Positions 35,713 to 43,326 of a stretch of DNA of 64,000 nucleotides are shown here, in pieces. The DNA is from JANLSE01 sp038214135 (lineage in GTDB: Bacteria; Chloroflexota; Chloroflexia; Chloroflexales; Roseiflexaceae), in NCBI GenBank assembly GCA_038214135.1, contig JBBQSD010000016.1:3301-67300 (forward strand). The letters are read 5' to 3'. A model generated the notes under the pieces. It was not told the origin of the DNA. It ran no database searches and was given only the letters and a program-made list of their open reading frames with translations. Every line of letters begins with the position of its first letter. The first letter of the stretch is position 1. The translations under genes and the position numbers were made by a program.

Positions 35713-35766
35713 CTAGCGCTTGCGGATGGTCGTGCGGCGATCTTCAGTAAAGAAACTGCGTAACAT
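35713..35766 (-). CDS. possible 17-aa small protein
   Basis: The minus-strand ORF MLRSFFTEDRRTTIRKR starts at an ATG with GAGGAG ten bases upstream and is followed 35 nt later by an intrinsic terminator with a T6 run. A -10-like TATATG lies about 60 nt upstream (near 35824-35829), with no clear -35. The peptide is basic, with an aromatic start. It has no downstream gene to regulate, so it is not an attenuator. It could be a stand-alone small protein or a small RNA with an incidental ORF. No family was recognised. Confidence 0.45.
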   Translation of the reverse strand: MLRSFFTEDRRTTIRKR

Positions 35767-35919
35767 TGTGTACTTTCTCCTCAGTGATAGCGATGCATTG
35801 TTGGTTGTATGAGGAAGTGACTACGCATATAATGACATTTAAACCATTACGAAACAATGGGTTATTGGTACCGCTGATTATCAGTACTGATTGATCGATC
35901 TCATACGACGAATGGATCT

Positions 35920-37080
35920 ATGCAATCACACGATCATAGCCCAATCCGCGCCCGTGACGATGATGAGGATCAGCCAGGCCCGTATTTGCGTCGCTTGCGT
36001 GATGTCCCGCAGGATACCGTTCATCGCCTCGATGAGGAGATCGGGCGACGCCCTGCAACATCATTGGGTGAGGCGCGGGCAGCTGCCTACCTCGATGGAC
36101 GATTGCGGCGGGCGGGACTACGAGCATCGGCGGATACGTTTACGGCACGCCCAGGGCCTGGCTGGGAGGGGATGCTTGGTGGCGGGCTCATGCTGCTGGC
36201 CCTGCTGCTGTACTATTGGCAACCTCTTATCGCAGTGCTGCTACAGGCAATCACGCTGGGCCTTGCGGCGGCAGCTGTGATCCAGCGTGGCACACCACTG
36301 ATTGAGCGAAAACGGCCAAGCCAGAATGTGATTGCCACGCGTGCCGCATCCGATCAGCGGCATCATCGTTTGGTACTCCTGGCTGCGCTCGATACACCAG
36401 CCCTACCGAGGCGAATTTCCATGCTGCTTGGTGGCGCTGCCATGCCAATGGTGCGTGCGATTGCAGCCCTGGCTGCTCTTGGATTTGGGATGATCGGCCT
36501 GTTCGACCCACAACGACTCTGGTTTTACCTGCAATTTTTGCCAGCACTGTACCTGATTGTTGCCGCAACCCTTGATGCACTTGGGAAGCATGGATTCTGG
36601 GCACCTCAAGCAGCTGATTCGGCGGGGTTGGCCGTTCTGCTGGCCAGTTGCGAGGCATTGGACGAACTGCTGCATACCGAGCTATGGGCGATTGGGCTGG
36701 GAGCATCCACATCGCGGGCTGGCCTTGCGGATGTGCTGCGACGCTACCCCTTCGATCCAGCAACAACCCTGTTTATTGGCCTAGAAGGGCTCGGCAATGG
36801 CGAGCCCGTGTTTCTGACCCACGATGGCTGGCCGGGCCGCCAGGCTGATCCACAGATCCTGGGAATCGCAACCCAGGCCGCTGCCGATGCGCGCATCGCG
36901 ATTCCTGCGCTCATTGCCACGCGCCAGGCAACCATTGCAGCCTCCCTGATGCACGAAGGCCGCCGAGCCATGACCATTGCCTGCCTTGGGCCGGGGGCAT
37001 CTACTCCCACAAGCGCAGAGGCATTGGAGCGTGCCACTCGCCTGGTGATTGCAATAGCGCGGGCAGTCGATACTGTCTAA
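35920..37080 (+). CDS. membrane protein with degenerate M28-like peptidase fold
   Basis: The 386-aa protein begins like an M28 aminopeptidase (LDEEIGRRPATSLGEARAAAYLDGRLRRAGLRASADTFTARPG). Hydrophobic segments follow at about 85-120 and 180-225, and then an M28-like C-terminal part (SAGLAVLLASCEAL, TTLFIGLEGLGNGEPVF). The first zinc ligand motif H-x-D appears to be replaced (VLLAALDTPAL), so peptidase activity is doubtful. The function is unknown. It overlaps the convergent GCS2-like gene by 4 nt. The start codon has no clear ribosome-binding site. Confidence 0.72.
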   Translation: MQSHDHSPIRARDDDEDQPGPYLRRLRDVPQDTVHRLDEEIGRRPATSLGEARAAAYLDGRLRRAGLRASADTFTARPGPGWEGMLGGGLMLLALLLYYWQPLIAVLLQAITLGLAAAAVIQRGTPLIERKRPSQNVIATRAASDQRHHRLVLLAALDTPALPRRISMLLGGAAMPMVRAIAALAALGFGMIGLFDPQRLWFYLQFLPALYLIVAATLDALGKHGFWAPQAADSAGLAVLLASCEALDELLHTELWAIGLGASTSRAGLADVLRRYPFDPATTLFIGLEGLGNGEPVFLTHDGWPGRQADPQILGIATQAAADARIAIPALIATRQATIAASLMHEGRRAMTIACLGPGASTPTSAEALERATRLVIAIARAVDTV

Positions 37081-38219
37081 TCCAGGTGAACCGTGGGTAT
37101 GCCCTCCATGGTTTCGCGGATGAGGCTATCCACAACTGCCTTGAGATCATTTGTTTCTGCAAAAACCTTCAACTGCCGATCCGCGCTACTGCCATTGTCA
37201 CACATTTTGAGTAGATACTCGACTTCGTGGCGGCTGCCAAGATCATCAACAACATCATCGACGAGCGCCACAATTTCGTGAACCAGTGCCTTGGCATCGA
37301 CTTCCTGGCGCTTGCCGAGATCGAGTAGCTTGCCATCCAGGCCATAGCGTTGGGCACGCCACTTGTTCTCCATGATCAGCGCCCGCCGATAGACACGGAA
37401 TGTCGTATTCTCCTCGAACATCTGATGGAACTTGACCACGATTGCCTGCATTGTTGCAGCCAGCGCCATACACTCATCGATGCGGGTTGCAATATCGCAG
37501 ACGCGAAACTCAAGCGTCCCGAAACTTGGGTGCGGGCGCAGATCCCACCAGATCTTCTTGCCATTATCGATACTCTTGGTGTTGATCAGCAAATTCACAT
37601 AGGCATGAAATTCTGATGCCGAATGGAACGATGGCGGAATACCAGTTCGTGGGAAATTCGCAAAGATCGATGCACGATACGATTTGAAGCCGGTATTGCG
37701 GCCCATCCAGAATGGCGAAGAACTGGAAAGCGCCAATAGATGCGGCAAAAGATAGCGAGCCACATTCATCATTTCAATCGCAACATCATCATTGGGCATC
37801 CCAACATGCACATGCATGCCAAAGATCAGTAGCTGTAGCGCAAGCTGCTGCATCTCTTCAACCACACCTTTGTAGCGATCAAATGGCGTAATCTCCTGGT
37901 TCATCCACGATGATATCGGGTGCGTGCCAGCAGCAACGATCTTGTAGCCATGAATATTCGCCAATGCCGCTATCGTCCCACGCAGACGAATAACCTCGGC
38001 TCGCGCTTCAGCAACCGTTCGACACGGCACCGTGCCAACCTCAACGATACTCTGGTGCAGTTCAGGCTTGATCTGCTCACGCAGGATCATCTGGCCCTTT
38101 TCGAGAATCTGCGTAATATACGAACGTAATTCACGCGTCTCGGGATCAACAACCTGGTACTCTTCTTCAATCCCGATTGTGAAGGGGAAATCGGGTGCCA
38201 TCGGGTTCGTGTAGTTCAT
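37077..38219 (-). CDS. carboxylate-amine ligase, GCS2/YbdK family
   Basis: The 380-aa protein belongs to the glutamate-cysteine ligase 2 family. It has FTIGIEEEYQVVDPETRELRSY (Mg-ATP glutamates), KPELHQSIVEVGT, FGMHVHVGMP, and the PFWMGRNTGFKSYR and LEFRVCDIATR segments. Members form gamma-glutamyl or other amide bonds with ATP; the real substrates here are unknown. It lies 3 nt after the circularly permuted ATP-grasp gene and closes a minus-strand run with two ATP-grasp enzymes and two hydrolases, suggesting a multi-step peptide-like product. Confidence 0.9.
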   Translation of the reverse strand: MNYTNPMAPDFPFTIGIEEEYQVVDPETRELRSYITQILEKGQMILREQIKPELHQSIVEVGTVPCRTVAEARAEVIRLRGTIAALANIHGYKIVAAGTHPISSWMNQEITPFDRYKGVVEEMQQLALQLLIFGMHVHVGMPNDDVAIEMMNVARYLLPHLLALSSSSPFWMGRNTGFKSYRASIFANFPRTGIPPSFHSASEFHAYVNLLINTKSIDNGKKIWWDLRPHPSFGTLEFRVCDIATRIDECMALAATMQAIVVKFHQMFEENTTFRVYRRALIMENKWRAQRYGLDGKLLDLGKRQEVDAKALVHEIVALVDDVVDDLGSRHEVEYLLKMCDNGSSADRQLKVFAETNDLKAVVDSLIRETMEGIPTVHLD

Positions 38220-38222
38220 GCA

Positions 38223-39593
38223 TCACCTCTTCGGTTCAACAACAAAAACCGGGACTGTCGAGCCACCACCTGCCGTGACATTCAGCAGTGTGACCGTCGA
38301 GAGCCGCGATAAACAACCCTGAACCTGATTTCCAAACATAAATGGATCACAATCGACAAGCCGTCGGCCAATCTGGACCTGCCCATCAATCAGCGCCGGA
38401 TAGTCCTCATAGGCGATTTCGACTCGTTCCTGGATCACAAAGGGACTCTGCAGCGCTTCCGCAAGCGCAGCATCCCATGCATCGGCTGGTGTCTCCCAAC
38501 CGACCACAATGCCCTTACCGCCATATTCATCATTCGGCTTGAGCAGTAATCGTTCCTGATTGCGGCGAGCAAACTCGATCAGATCGATTCCACTGCCCTG
38601 ATAGGTTGTCGCACCAGTTCGCACGATCCGTGTCCAGGGAACGTGCCGTTCAATTGCGGATTGCTGTTCTGGTGTAAAAAAATGCCGATTGGCATCATCG
38701 GTCAACAGTGCGAAGATCGATTTCTTGTGCAGCAATTTGGCGCGGAACGAGTTGACCATACAGATCTTACCGGCGGCATAGGCCTGCATGAGTGGATGAT
38801 CGAGCGCCTGATCGCCATAGTGAATCAGCAGTTCCGAGGTCAGCACACGCTTATACACAAGATCAATCGGAGTTTGGCTAGCATCCGCATTGCGGGCGAA
38901 CAAACGGTTCTCAGCAAAACGCAGGTCATCTGGTGTACAGATAATTGCCATCACACCATGCTCAGCGAAATAGCGCTGGAACAGCAGGAACTCGGAATGG
39001 GTTGGCAGGCCACTCCAATCAACAATCGCAATGATCGGCTCGCTGGTGCCACCAAACTCATGCCATGCCGCCAGCAGAGCATTAAGCAGATACTGGCGGG
39101 CTGGCAGTGCTGTTGCCGTATAGCGCTGGCCAAAGGCGCGCATCACGGGTGTGTCGAGGAACACCTCAGAGAGCTGGTCCTCGTAGGCAATCGCCGCCGG
39201 GCTCTCGCCATTATATTCAACGAATTGGAGCGAACGGCCATCAACAGTCAGGAAGGTATCCATGCGCGAATGAACACTCGGCTCGTGGTAGCCCGGATGC
39301 ATCGCAATCAACGTTTCCTCAAGCGGCGTCAGCAGAAGGCCAGCGCGCAGTTCGGCATCCTGAAGCGCCGCATCAGCCAGCGCGCGGCAGGCCGCACCAA
39401 CCAATCCACAAGCCGATTGTAGCAGAGCATACTGATCCGCGGAGATCAACCGTGGCCGCAGAACAGTCGTCAGCGGGCGATCACCAAAATAGAGATTGCG
39501 CTCACGCATCCCACTTGTTAATGCCGCCCATGTATCCTGGGCCGTCTCAGTATCAAGCAAACCGTGATAGTGATCGATGGCCTGTTGAAGCAT
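38223..39593 (-). CDS. circularly permuted ATP-grasp protein
   Basis: The 456-aa protein resembles the type 2 circularly permuted ATP-grasp / glutathionylspermidine-synthase-like group. Key stretches are MHPGYHEPSVHSRMDTFL, LQFVEYNGESPAAIAYED (catalytic Glu/Asn), and LLLKPNDEYGGKGIVVGWE (ATP-grasp glycine loop). It probably ligates a carboxylate to an amine through an acyl-phosphate. AAGGA precedes the ATG. It is nearly adjacent to the GCS2-type ligase (3 nt), which implies coupled synthesis and a shared pathway. Confidence 0.88.
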   Translation of the reverse strand: MLQQAIDHYHGLLDTETAQDTWAALTSGMRERNLYFGDRPLTTVLRPRLISADQYALLQSACGLVGAACRALADAALQDAELRAGLLLTPLEETLIAMHPGYHEPSVHSRMDTFLTVDGRSLQFVEYNGESPAAIAYEDQLSEVFLDTPVMRAFGQRYTATALPARQYLLNALLAAWHEFGGTSEPIIAIVDWSGLPTHSEFLLFQRYFAEHGVMAIICTPDDLRFAENRLFARNADASQTPIDLVYKRVLTSELLIHYGDQALDHPLMQAYAAGKICMVNSFRAKLLHKKSIFALLTDDANRHFFTPEQQSAIERHVPWTRIVRTGATTYQGSGIDLIEFARRNQERLLLKPNDEYGGKGIVVGWETPADAWDAALAEALQSPFVIQERVEIAYEDYPALIDGQVQIGRRLVDCDPFMFGNQVQGCLSRLSTVTLLNVTAGGGSTVPVFVVEPKR

Positions 39594-39885
39594 AGAGATT
39601 CCTTATACATTATGGATACCACTGTGCGTGGCAGGCACCAGGAGCATTCCCTTGACCATGGCGACTGCTGTTTCGTGGGAACCGTTCCGTCAACGCCCAG
39701 AGGGCACCCGCCACACCCTCCAACCGGCCAGGCGCTACGCCCTGGACCCGTACTAGATGTTCTTGGCTCGCCATTGTTGTGTAGTCATGCCTCGGCTGCG
39801 ATCAAGATATGATGCTGGCTGGTTTGGGCGAACACAAGGTTCACCCTATCTCGGTTCGGTATTCTGACTCCTGACTCCTGGATAC
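39594..39885. other. spacer inside the amide-ligase cluster
   Basis: No gene was recognised in this 292-nt spacer. It contains a GC-rich stretch with GCCAGGCGCTACGCCCTGG (inverted pair, about 39728-39746) and a TGACTCCTGACTCCTGG heptamer run at about 39865-39882. Confidence 0.45.
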
Positions 39886-40827
39886 TCAAGATGCATTCAG
39901 CAGCTTCGTCCACAGCATGCCCTCATACTGAATCGGCCTCTGGTTGGCCTTCTCAATCGCCAGATCGGCCATCGCGCTGACTGCCCAGTTAAAAAACCGT
40001 GCTTTGAGCGAATAGTAATCCATATCGGGAGCCGGGTTGGTGAAATCGATTGCGTAGGGGATACCATCACGCAGCGCAAACTCACATGTGTTCATGTCGT
40101 AGCCAAGTGCCGTTGTGATCTTGAGTGCATCGCTGACAATCCGATCATGCTCTTCAGGTGTGAAGAACCCTGGCTCATCGAAGTAGCGATTCGGATAGGG
40201 CTGGCTGACATCGAATTTCATCACCAGCACCTTCTCATGGCCAATCACGAAGCAACGGGCATATTTCTGCCAATCGATGAATTCCTGGAGCATCATACAC
40301 TCGGTGCCCGTCTGATCATAGGCACGCCAGAGTTCGCTCATGGAATTCAATTTGAAAACATTCTTGAACCCGCCGCCCGCCGATGGCTTGAGGATAACCG
40401 GGAAGCCGCCAACATGCGCAAGATGCTCTTCCCATGGAATACGATCCTTCAGGTTCCGCAGTGATTCGGGATGCACGATACCCTCGATATACGAATGTGA
40501 TGGCAGTGCTATCGATTTCGGGTGGGCCACGCCGATCTTGGCACAGATCGTCGCACCAACGAATTTATCATCGGCACTCCACCAGAATGGATTATTGATC
40601 ACATAGGTTCCACCGAGCATGGCTGTTTTTAGAAACGTGCGGTAGTATGGCACCTCATGCGAGATTCTATCGATAATCACAGCATACTCGGGTGCCTCGG
40701 CCATGTATGTGCCGCTGAGCTGAACGAATTCGGCTACCACACCGGCATTGCGGCGATTCACTTCCTCAATGAATGCCTGCGGCCAGGTATTCTCACGACC
40801 AACCATAATGCCAATCTTCTTGGTCAT
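39886..40827 (-). CDS. RimK-like ATP-grasp ligase
   Basis: The 313-aa protein has a pre-ATP-grasp domain (KKIGIMVGRENTWPQAFIEEVNRR) and an ATP-grasp domain with FPVILKPSAGGGFKNVFKL (glycine loop), MMLQEFIDWQKYARCFVIG (the quartet before the catalytic loop) and PYAIDFTNPAPDMDYYSL (Mg-binding Asp/Asn). It is likely a carboxylate-amine ligase of unknown substrate. It lies upstream of the second ATP-grasp and GCS2-type genes. The ATG at 40827 is preceded by AAGGAG-like TTAAGGAGCAGT. Confidence 0.85.
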   Translation of the reverse strand: MTKKIGIMVGRENTWPQAFIEEVNRRNAGVVAEFVQLSGTYMAEAPEYAVIIDRISHEVPYYRTFLKTAMLGGTYVINNPFWWSADDKFVGATICAKIGVAHPKSIALPSHSYIEGIVHPESLRNLKDRIPWEEHLAHVGGFPVILKPSAGGGFKNVFKLNSMSELWRAYDQTGTECMMLQEFIDWQKYARCFVIGHEKVLVMKFDVSQPYPNRYFDEPGFFTPEEHDRIVSDALKITTALGYDMNTCEFALRDGIPYAIDFTNPAPDMDYYSLKARFFNWAVSAMADLAIEKANQRPIQYEGMLWTKLLNAS

Positions 40828-40937
40828 ATACTGCTCCTTAAGGGTATATTTCCGTCAGGGCGCATCTGACGGGCTTGTACGGGCGCGATATATCGCGCCA
40901 CTGCGGATCTCGATCTTTTATATGAGCCATGAGGCTA

Positions 40938-41621
40938 CTAACCAATATGTTCCCTGAAAAAGGCTAACGTGCGCTGCCAGGAATCGCCAGCGGCGGCGGC
41001 ATCATAATTGGAGCCATGATCATTCATAAAGGAATGTTTTGCACCATCATAGATCTTTATATCGTGGGGGATGGCATATTCACCCAGCGTTGTATCGAGT
41101 TTGCGGCCTGCGCCTGTCGTGAAATCACCAGTTGGGTAGGAGCCGACCACCGGGCAGAGCCGCCGAACTGCCTCAAGCGGACGTGGGTTCATGCCATAGT
41201 ATGGTGCAATCGCCTTCAGCCGCTGATCGGTGCAGGCCCAGGCAATCGCAAACCCGCCACCCATACAATAGCCAACCGCACCAACCCGCTTTGGGTCAAC
41301 TTCAGGCCGCGCCGAAAGCCAATCCAGCGACGCTTTGAGATCGTGAATACCGCCATTATCGGTCGAATTGAAGATCATGCCACCAAAGAACCGAAGCATG
41401 CAGATCGCCCGATTGCGATTGGCAAACAGATCGACCGAGAGCGTCACATAGCCCTGTTCGGCATAACGGCGGGCAATATCCTGCATGTTCTCATTCAGCC
41501 CAAACACTTCGTGAATAGCGATCAGCGCCGGGTGTGGGCCAGGGCCATCGGGCAAGGCTAGGTAGCCTGCCAACGTTTCGCTACCCGAGCGGAAGGTGAT
41601 CGATTCGGTTTGAACAGGCAT
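40938..41621 (-). CDS. dienelactone hydrolase family protein
   Basis: The 227-aa alpha/beta hydrolase has HEVFGLNENMQDIARRYAEQGYVTLSVDLF, the nucleophile motif GYCMGGG with Cys, and His in KHSFMND. It hydrolyses ester, lactone or thioester bonds; the substrate is unknown. The start is uncertain: the frame extends to a GTG at 41648, but the ATG at 41621 (MPVQTESITFRSG) fits family length and follows AAGGGA at about ten bases. It is the second gene of the putative amide-ligase operon. Confidence 0.88.
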   Translation of the reverse strand: MPVQTESITFRSGSETLAGYLALPDGPGPHPALIAIHEVFGLNENMQDIARRYAEQGYVTLSVDLFANRNRAICMLRFFGGMIFNSTDNGGIHDLKASLDWLSARPEVDPKRVGAVGYCMGGGFAIAWACTDQRLKAIAPYYGMNPRPLEAVRRLCPVVGSYPTGDFTTGAGRKLDTTLGEYAIPHDIKIYDGAKHSFMNDHGSNYDAAAAGDSWQRTLAFFREHIG

Positions 41622-41657
41622 TCGGCGGCTTCCCTTCACATGAACCACGGCATTATG

Positions 41658-42377
41658 TTAATTCGCACCATTGATATACAACTGGATCATTCTATGCCAG
41701 TATGGCCAATCGTGTGCCCAGCCATCCCATAATCGCAGTGCATGCCAGATCCCTTTTGACCACAGCGCATCCGAGAGTTGGGTATTGGTGTTCGCCGCCG
41801 TATCATCACGGCCAATCGCCATAATAATTTCGAGCCGTTTGAGTTGATCGAGCTGGTGGCCTGCTTGAAGGCTCTGGATCATGGCGATTGGGTGGTGATA
41901 GTGGACTTCCTCATCATAATAGCCCTCCAGGAAGCGCGTCGTATCGTACAGGCCGGCGAAGGCCAGCACCCGATTGAAACGATCTGGGTGGCGCAGACCA
42001 AACAACATGGCATGAATGGCACCAAATGAGCAGCCATGCAGCATGGTGAACTGGTTCGCATTCTGGGAGCGGATCAGCGGCAGCACCTCATTGAGCACAT
42101 AGCGCTCATATTGATCATGGCGGTACAATCGTTCGCGGGGATGCATCGATTTCGCATACCAACTCTCGGCATCGACGCTATCGAGGCAATAGAGTTGAAC
42201 CCAACCCTGTTCGATCTGCTGCGACAATGCGCCGACCATGCCACGGTCTTCATATTCAAAAAAGCGGCCCTTCGATGTCGGGAAGACGATCACCGGCGCG
42301 CCAGCATGGCCAAAGACAAGCAATTCCATTGGCCGGTTCAGCGCGGGGCTGTGCCACTGATGGTAGGAGCGGTGCAT
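41658..42377 (-). CDS. esterase-like alpha/beta hydrolase
   Basis: The 239-aa protein resembles the esterase D / putative esterase group: MELLVFGHAGAPVIVFPTSKGRFFEYEDRGMV, the nucleophile elbow HGCSFGAIHAM, Asp in GRDDTAANT, and His in GWAHDWPYWHRMI. The ATG at 42377 lies 34-41 nt past the predicted transcription start of a strong promoter (42418-42446); upstream in-frame starts would lie inside or before the promoter, so they were rejected. There is no ribosome-binding site of note. It is the first gene of the minus-strand operon. Confidence 0.85.
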   Translation of the reverse strand: MHRSYHQWHSPALNRPMELLVFGHAGAPVIVFPTSKGRFFEYEDRGMVGALSQQIEQGWVQLYCLDSVDAESWYAKSMHPRERLYRHDQYERYVLNEVLPLIRSQNANQFTMLHGCSFGAIHAMLFGLRHPDRFNRVLAFAGLYDTTRFLEGYYDEEVHYHHPIAMIQSLQAGHQLDQLKRLEIIMAIGRDDTAANTNTQLSDALWSKGIWHALRLWDGWAHDWPYWHRMIQLYINGAN

Positions 42378-42417
42378 ATGCGCCGTTTCTGTATAATGCA
42401 AAGAATGAAGCATCGCA

Positions 42418-42446
42418 ATGATACTGTGTAGCGCTACACCTGTCAA
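42418..42446 (-). promoter_or_regulatory. promoter with palindromic operator for the amide-ligase operon
   Basis: On the minus strand a perfect TTGACA (42446-42441) and TATCAT (42423-42418) flank a 17-nt spacer that contains the exact 14-bp palindrome GTGTAGCGCTACAC (42426-42439). Such placement is typical for a dimeric repressor or a MerR-type activator site. No regulator gene is adjacent. Confidence 0.75.
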
Positions 42447-42512
42447 AATAATGCAACCAGAATGATCCAGCAAACGTATCATGCTACAGATAGACGAAAG
42501 GTAGCATCAGCT

Positions 42513-43193
42513 ATGCAAACGACATTCACAACATGCCAGAGCTGTGGCGGCGAAAGCCCCAGCAACGCACAATATTGTATTGAATGCGGCGAATCGCTGG
42601 CATTGGCGATTGGCCCAACAACCAAACTGGCCTCACCAACCTGCCCAAGTTGCGGATCGGAGAACCCTGTTGATGGGCAATTCTGTGCGATCTGTGGCCG
42701 CAGCATGCCGAATGTGAATACCGTTGGGCAGGCGTGGGTGCCACCCCAATCGATGCCACAGGCACGCTTGCGTCCACAACCAGCATCAATACCGAGTGTA
42801 CGGCCAAACCGTATTCCGGTGATACCGCCTGCTGCAATTCCGCCACCTGTACCGCCGATCCCACCACAACAGAGTTACCCACGCCCGATGACAGCCCAAC
42901 GCCAGTATCATCCTGTTCGGCGGCGTGGCATCGGCCCAGCCGGGATTGTGCTCATCTTCGGCATGGCTGCATTATTCTTGATGAAACTGATGAGTTGGCC
43001 GCTGTTTTTACTCGTTGGCGCAGCCGCCTTTCTGGTCTATCAGGCCGAACGTGGCCGCCTGAACCAGAGCCTGCGCATGGTTATTATGGCAGGAGCCGGC
43101 CTATTCGTGATGAGTAACCCACGCATGTGGCCGATTATGCTGGTGGCATTTGTGGTGATGAAACTTCTAGGGGGCAATCGGCGGATTTGGTAG
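42513..43193 (+). CDS. double zinc-ribbon membrane protein
   Basis: The 226-aa protein has two zinc ribbons at the N-terminus (CQSCGGESPSNAQYCIECGE and CPSCGSENPVDGQFCAICGR). A Pro-rich linker follows, and then two or three membrane helices in the last 80 residues (GIVLIFGMAALFLMKLM, PLFLLVGAAAFLV, RMWPIMLVAFVVMKLL). The function is unknown; such proteins are common in this phylum. The ATG at 42513 was chosen because the upstream 17 codons contain the divergent promoter's -35 side and lack a ribosome-binding site. Confidence 0.78.
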   Translation: MQTTFTTCQSCGGESPSNAQYCIECGESLALAIGPTTKLASPTCPSCGSENPVDGQFCAICGRSMPNVNTVGQAWVPPQSMPQARLRPQPASIPSVRPNRIPVIPPAAIPPPVPPIPPQQSYPRPMTAQRQYHPVRRRGIGPAGIVLIFGMAALFLMKLMSWPLFLLVGAAAFLVYQAERGRLNQSLRMVIMAGAGLFVMSNPRMWPIMLVAFVVMKLLGGNRRIW

Positions 43194-43216
43194 GTGATAT
43201 CTACACAATCCTGTAG

Positions 43217-43289
43217 GGGCGGTTCGCGAACCGCCCGCAATGCCGATCATTATGCATCATATCATAATGGGTGGTTCGCAAACCACCCC
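43217..43289. repeat. two GGTTCGCGAACC-type palindromes
   Basis: GGGCGGTTCGCGAACCGCCC (43217-43236) and a variant GGGTGGTTCGCAAACCACCCC (43269-43289) lie between the zinc-ribbon and acyl-CoA dehydrogenase genes. They match the four-copy array at 46904-47031. Confidence 0.85.
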
Positions 43290-43326
43290 GACCCTTGCCT
43301 CCTGAATACTCGCAAAGGAGCGAGCC

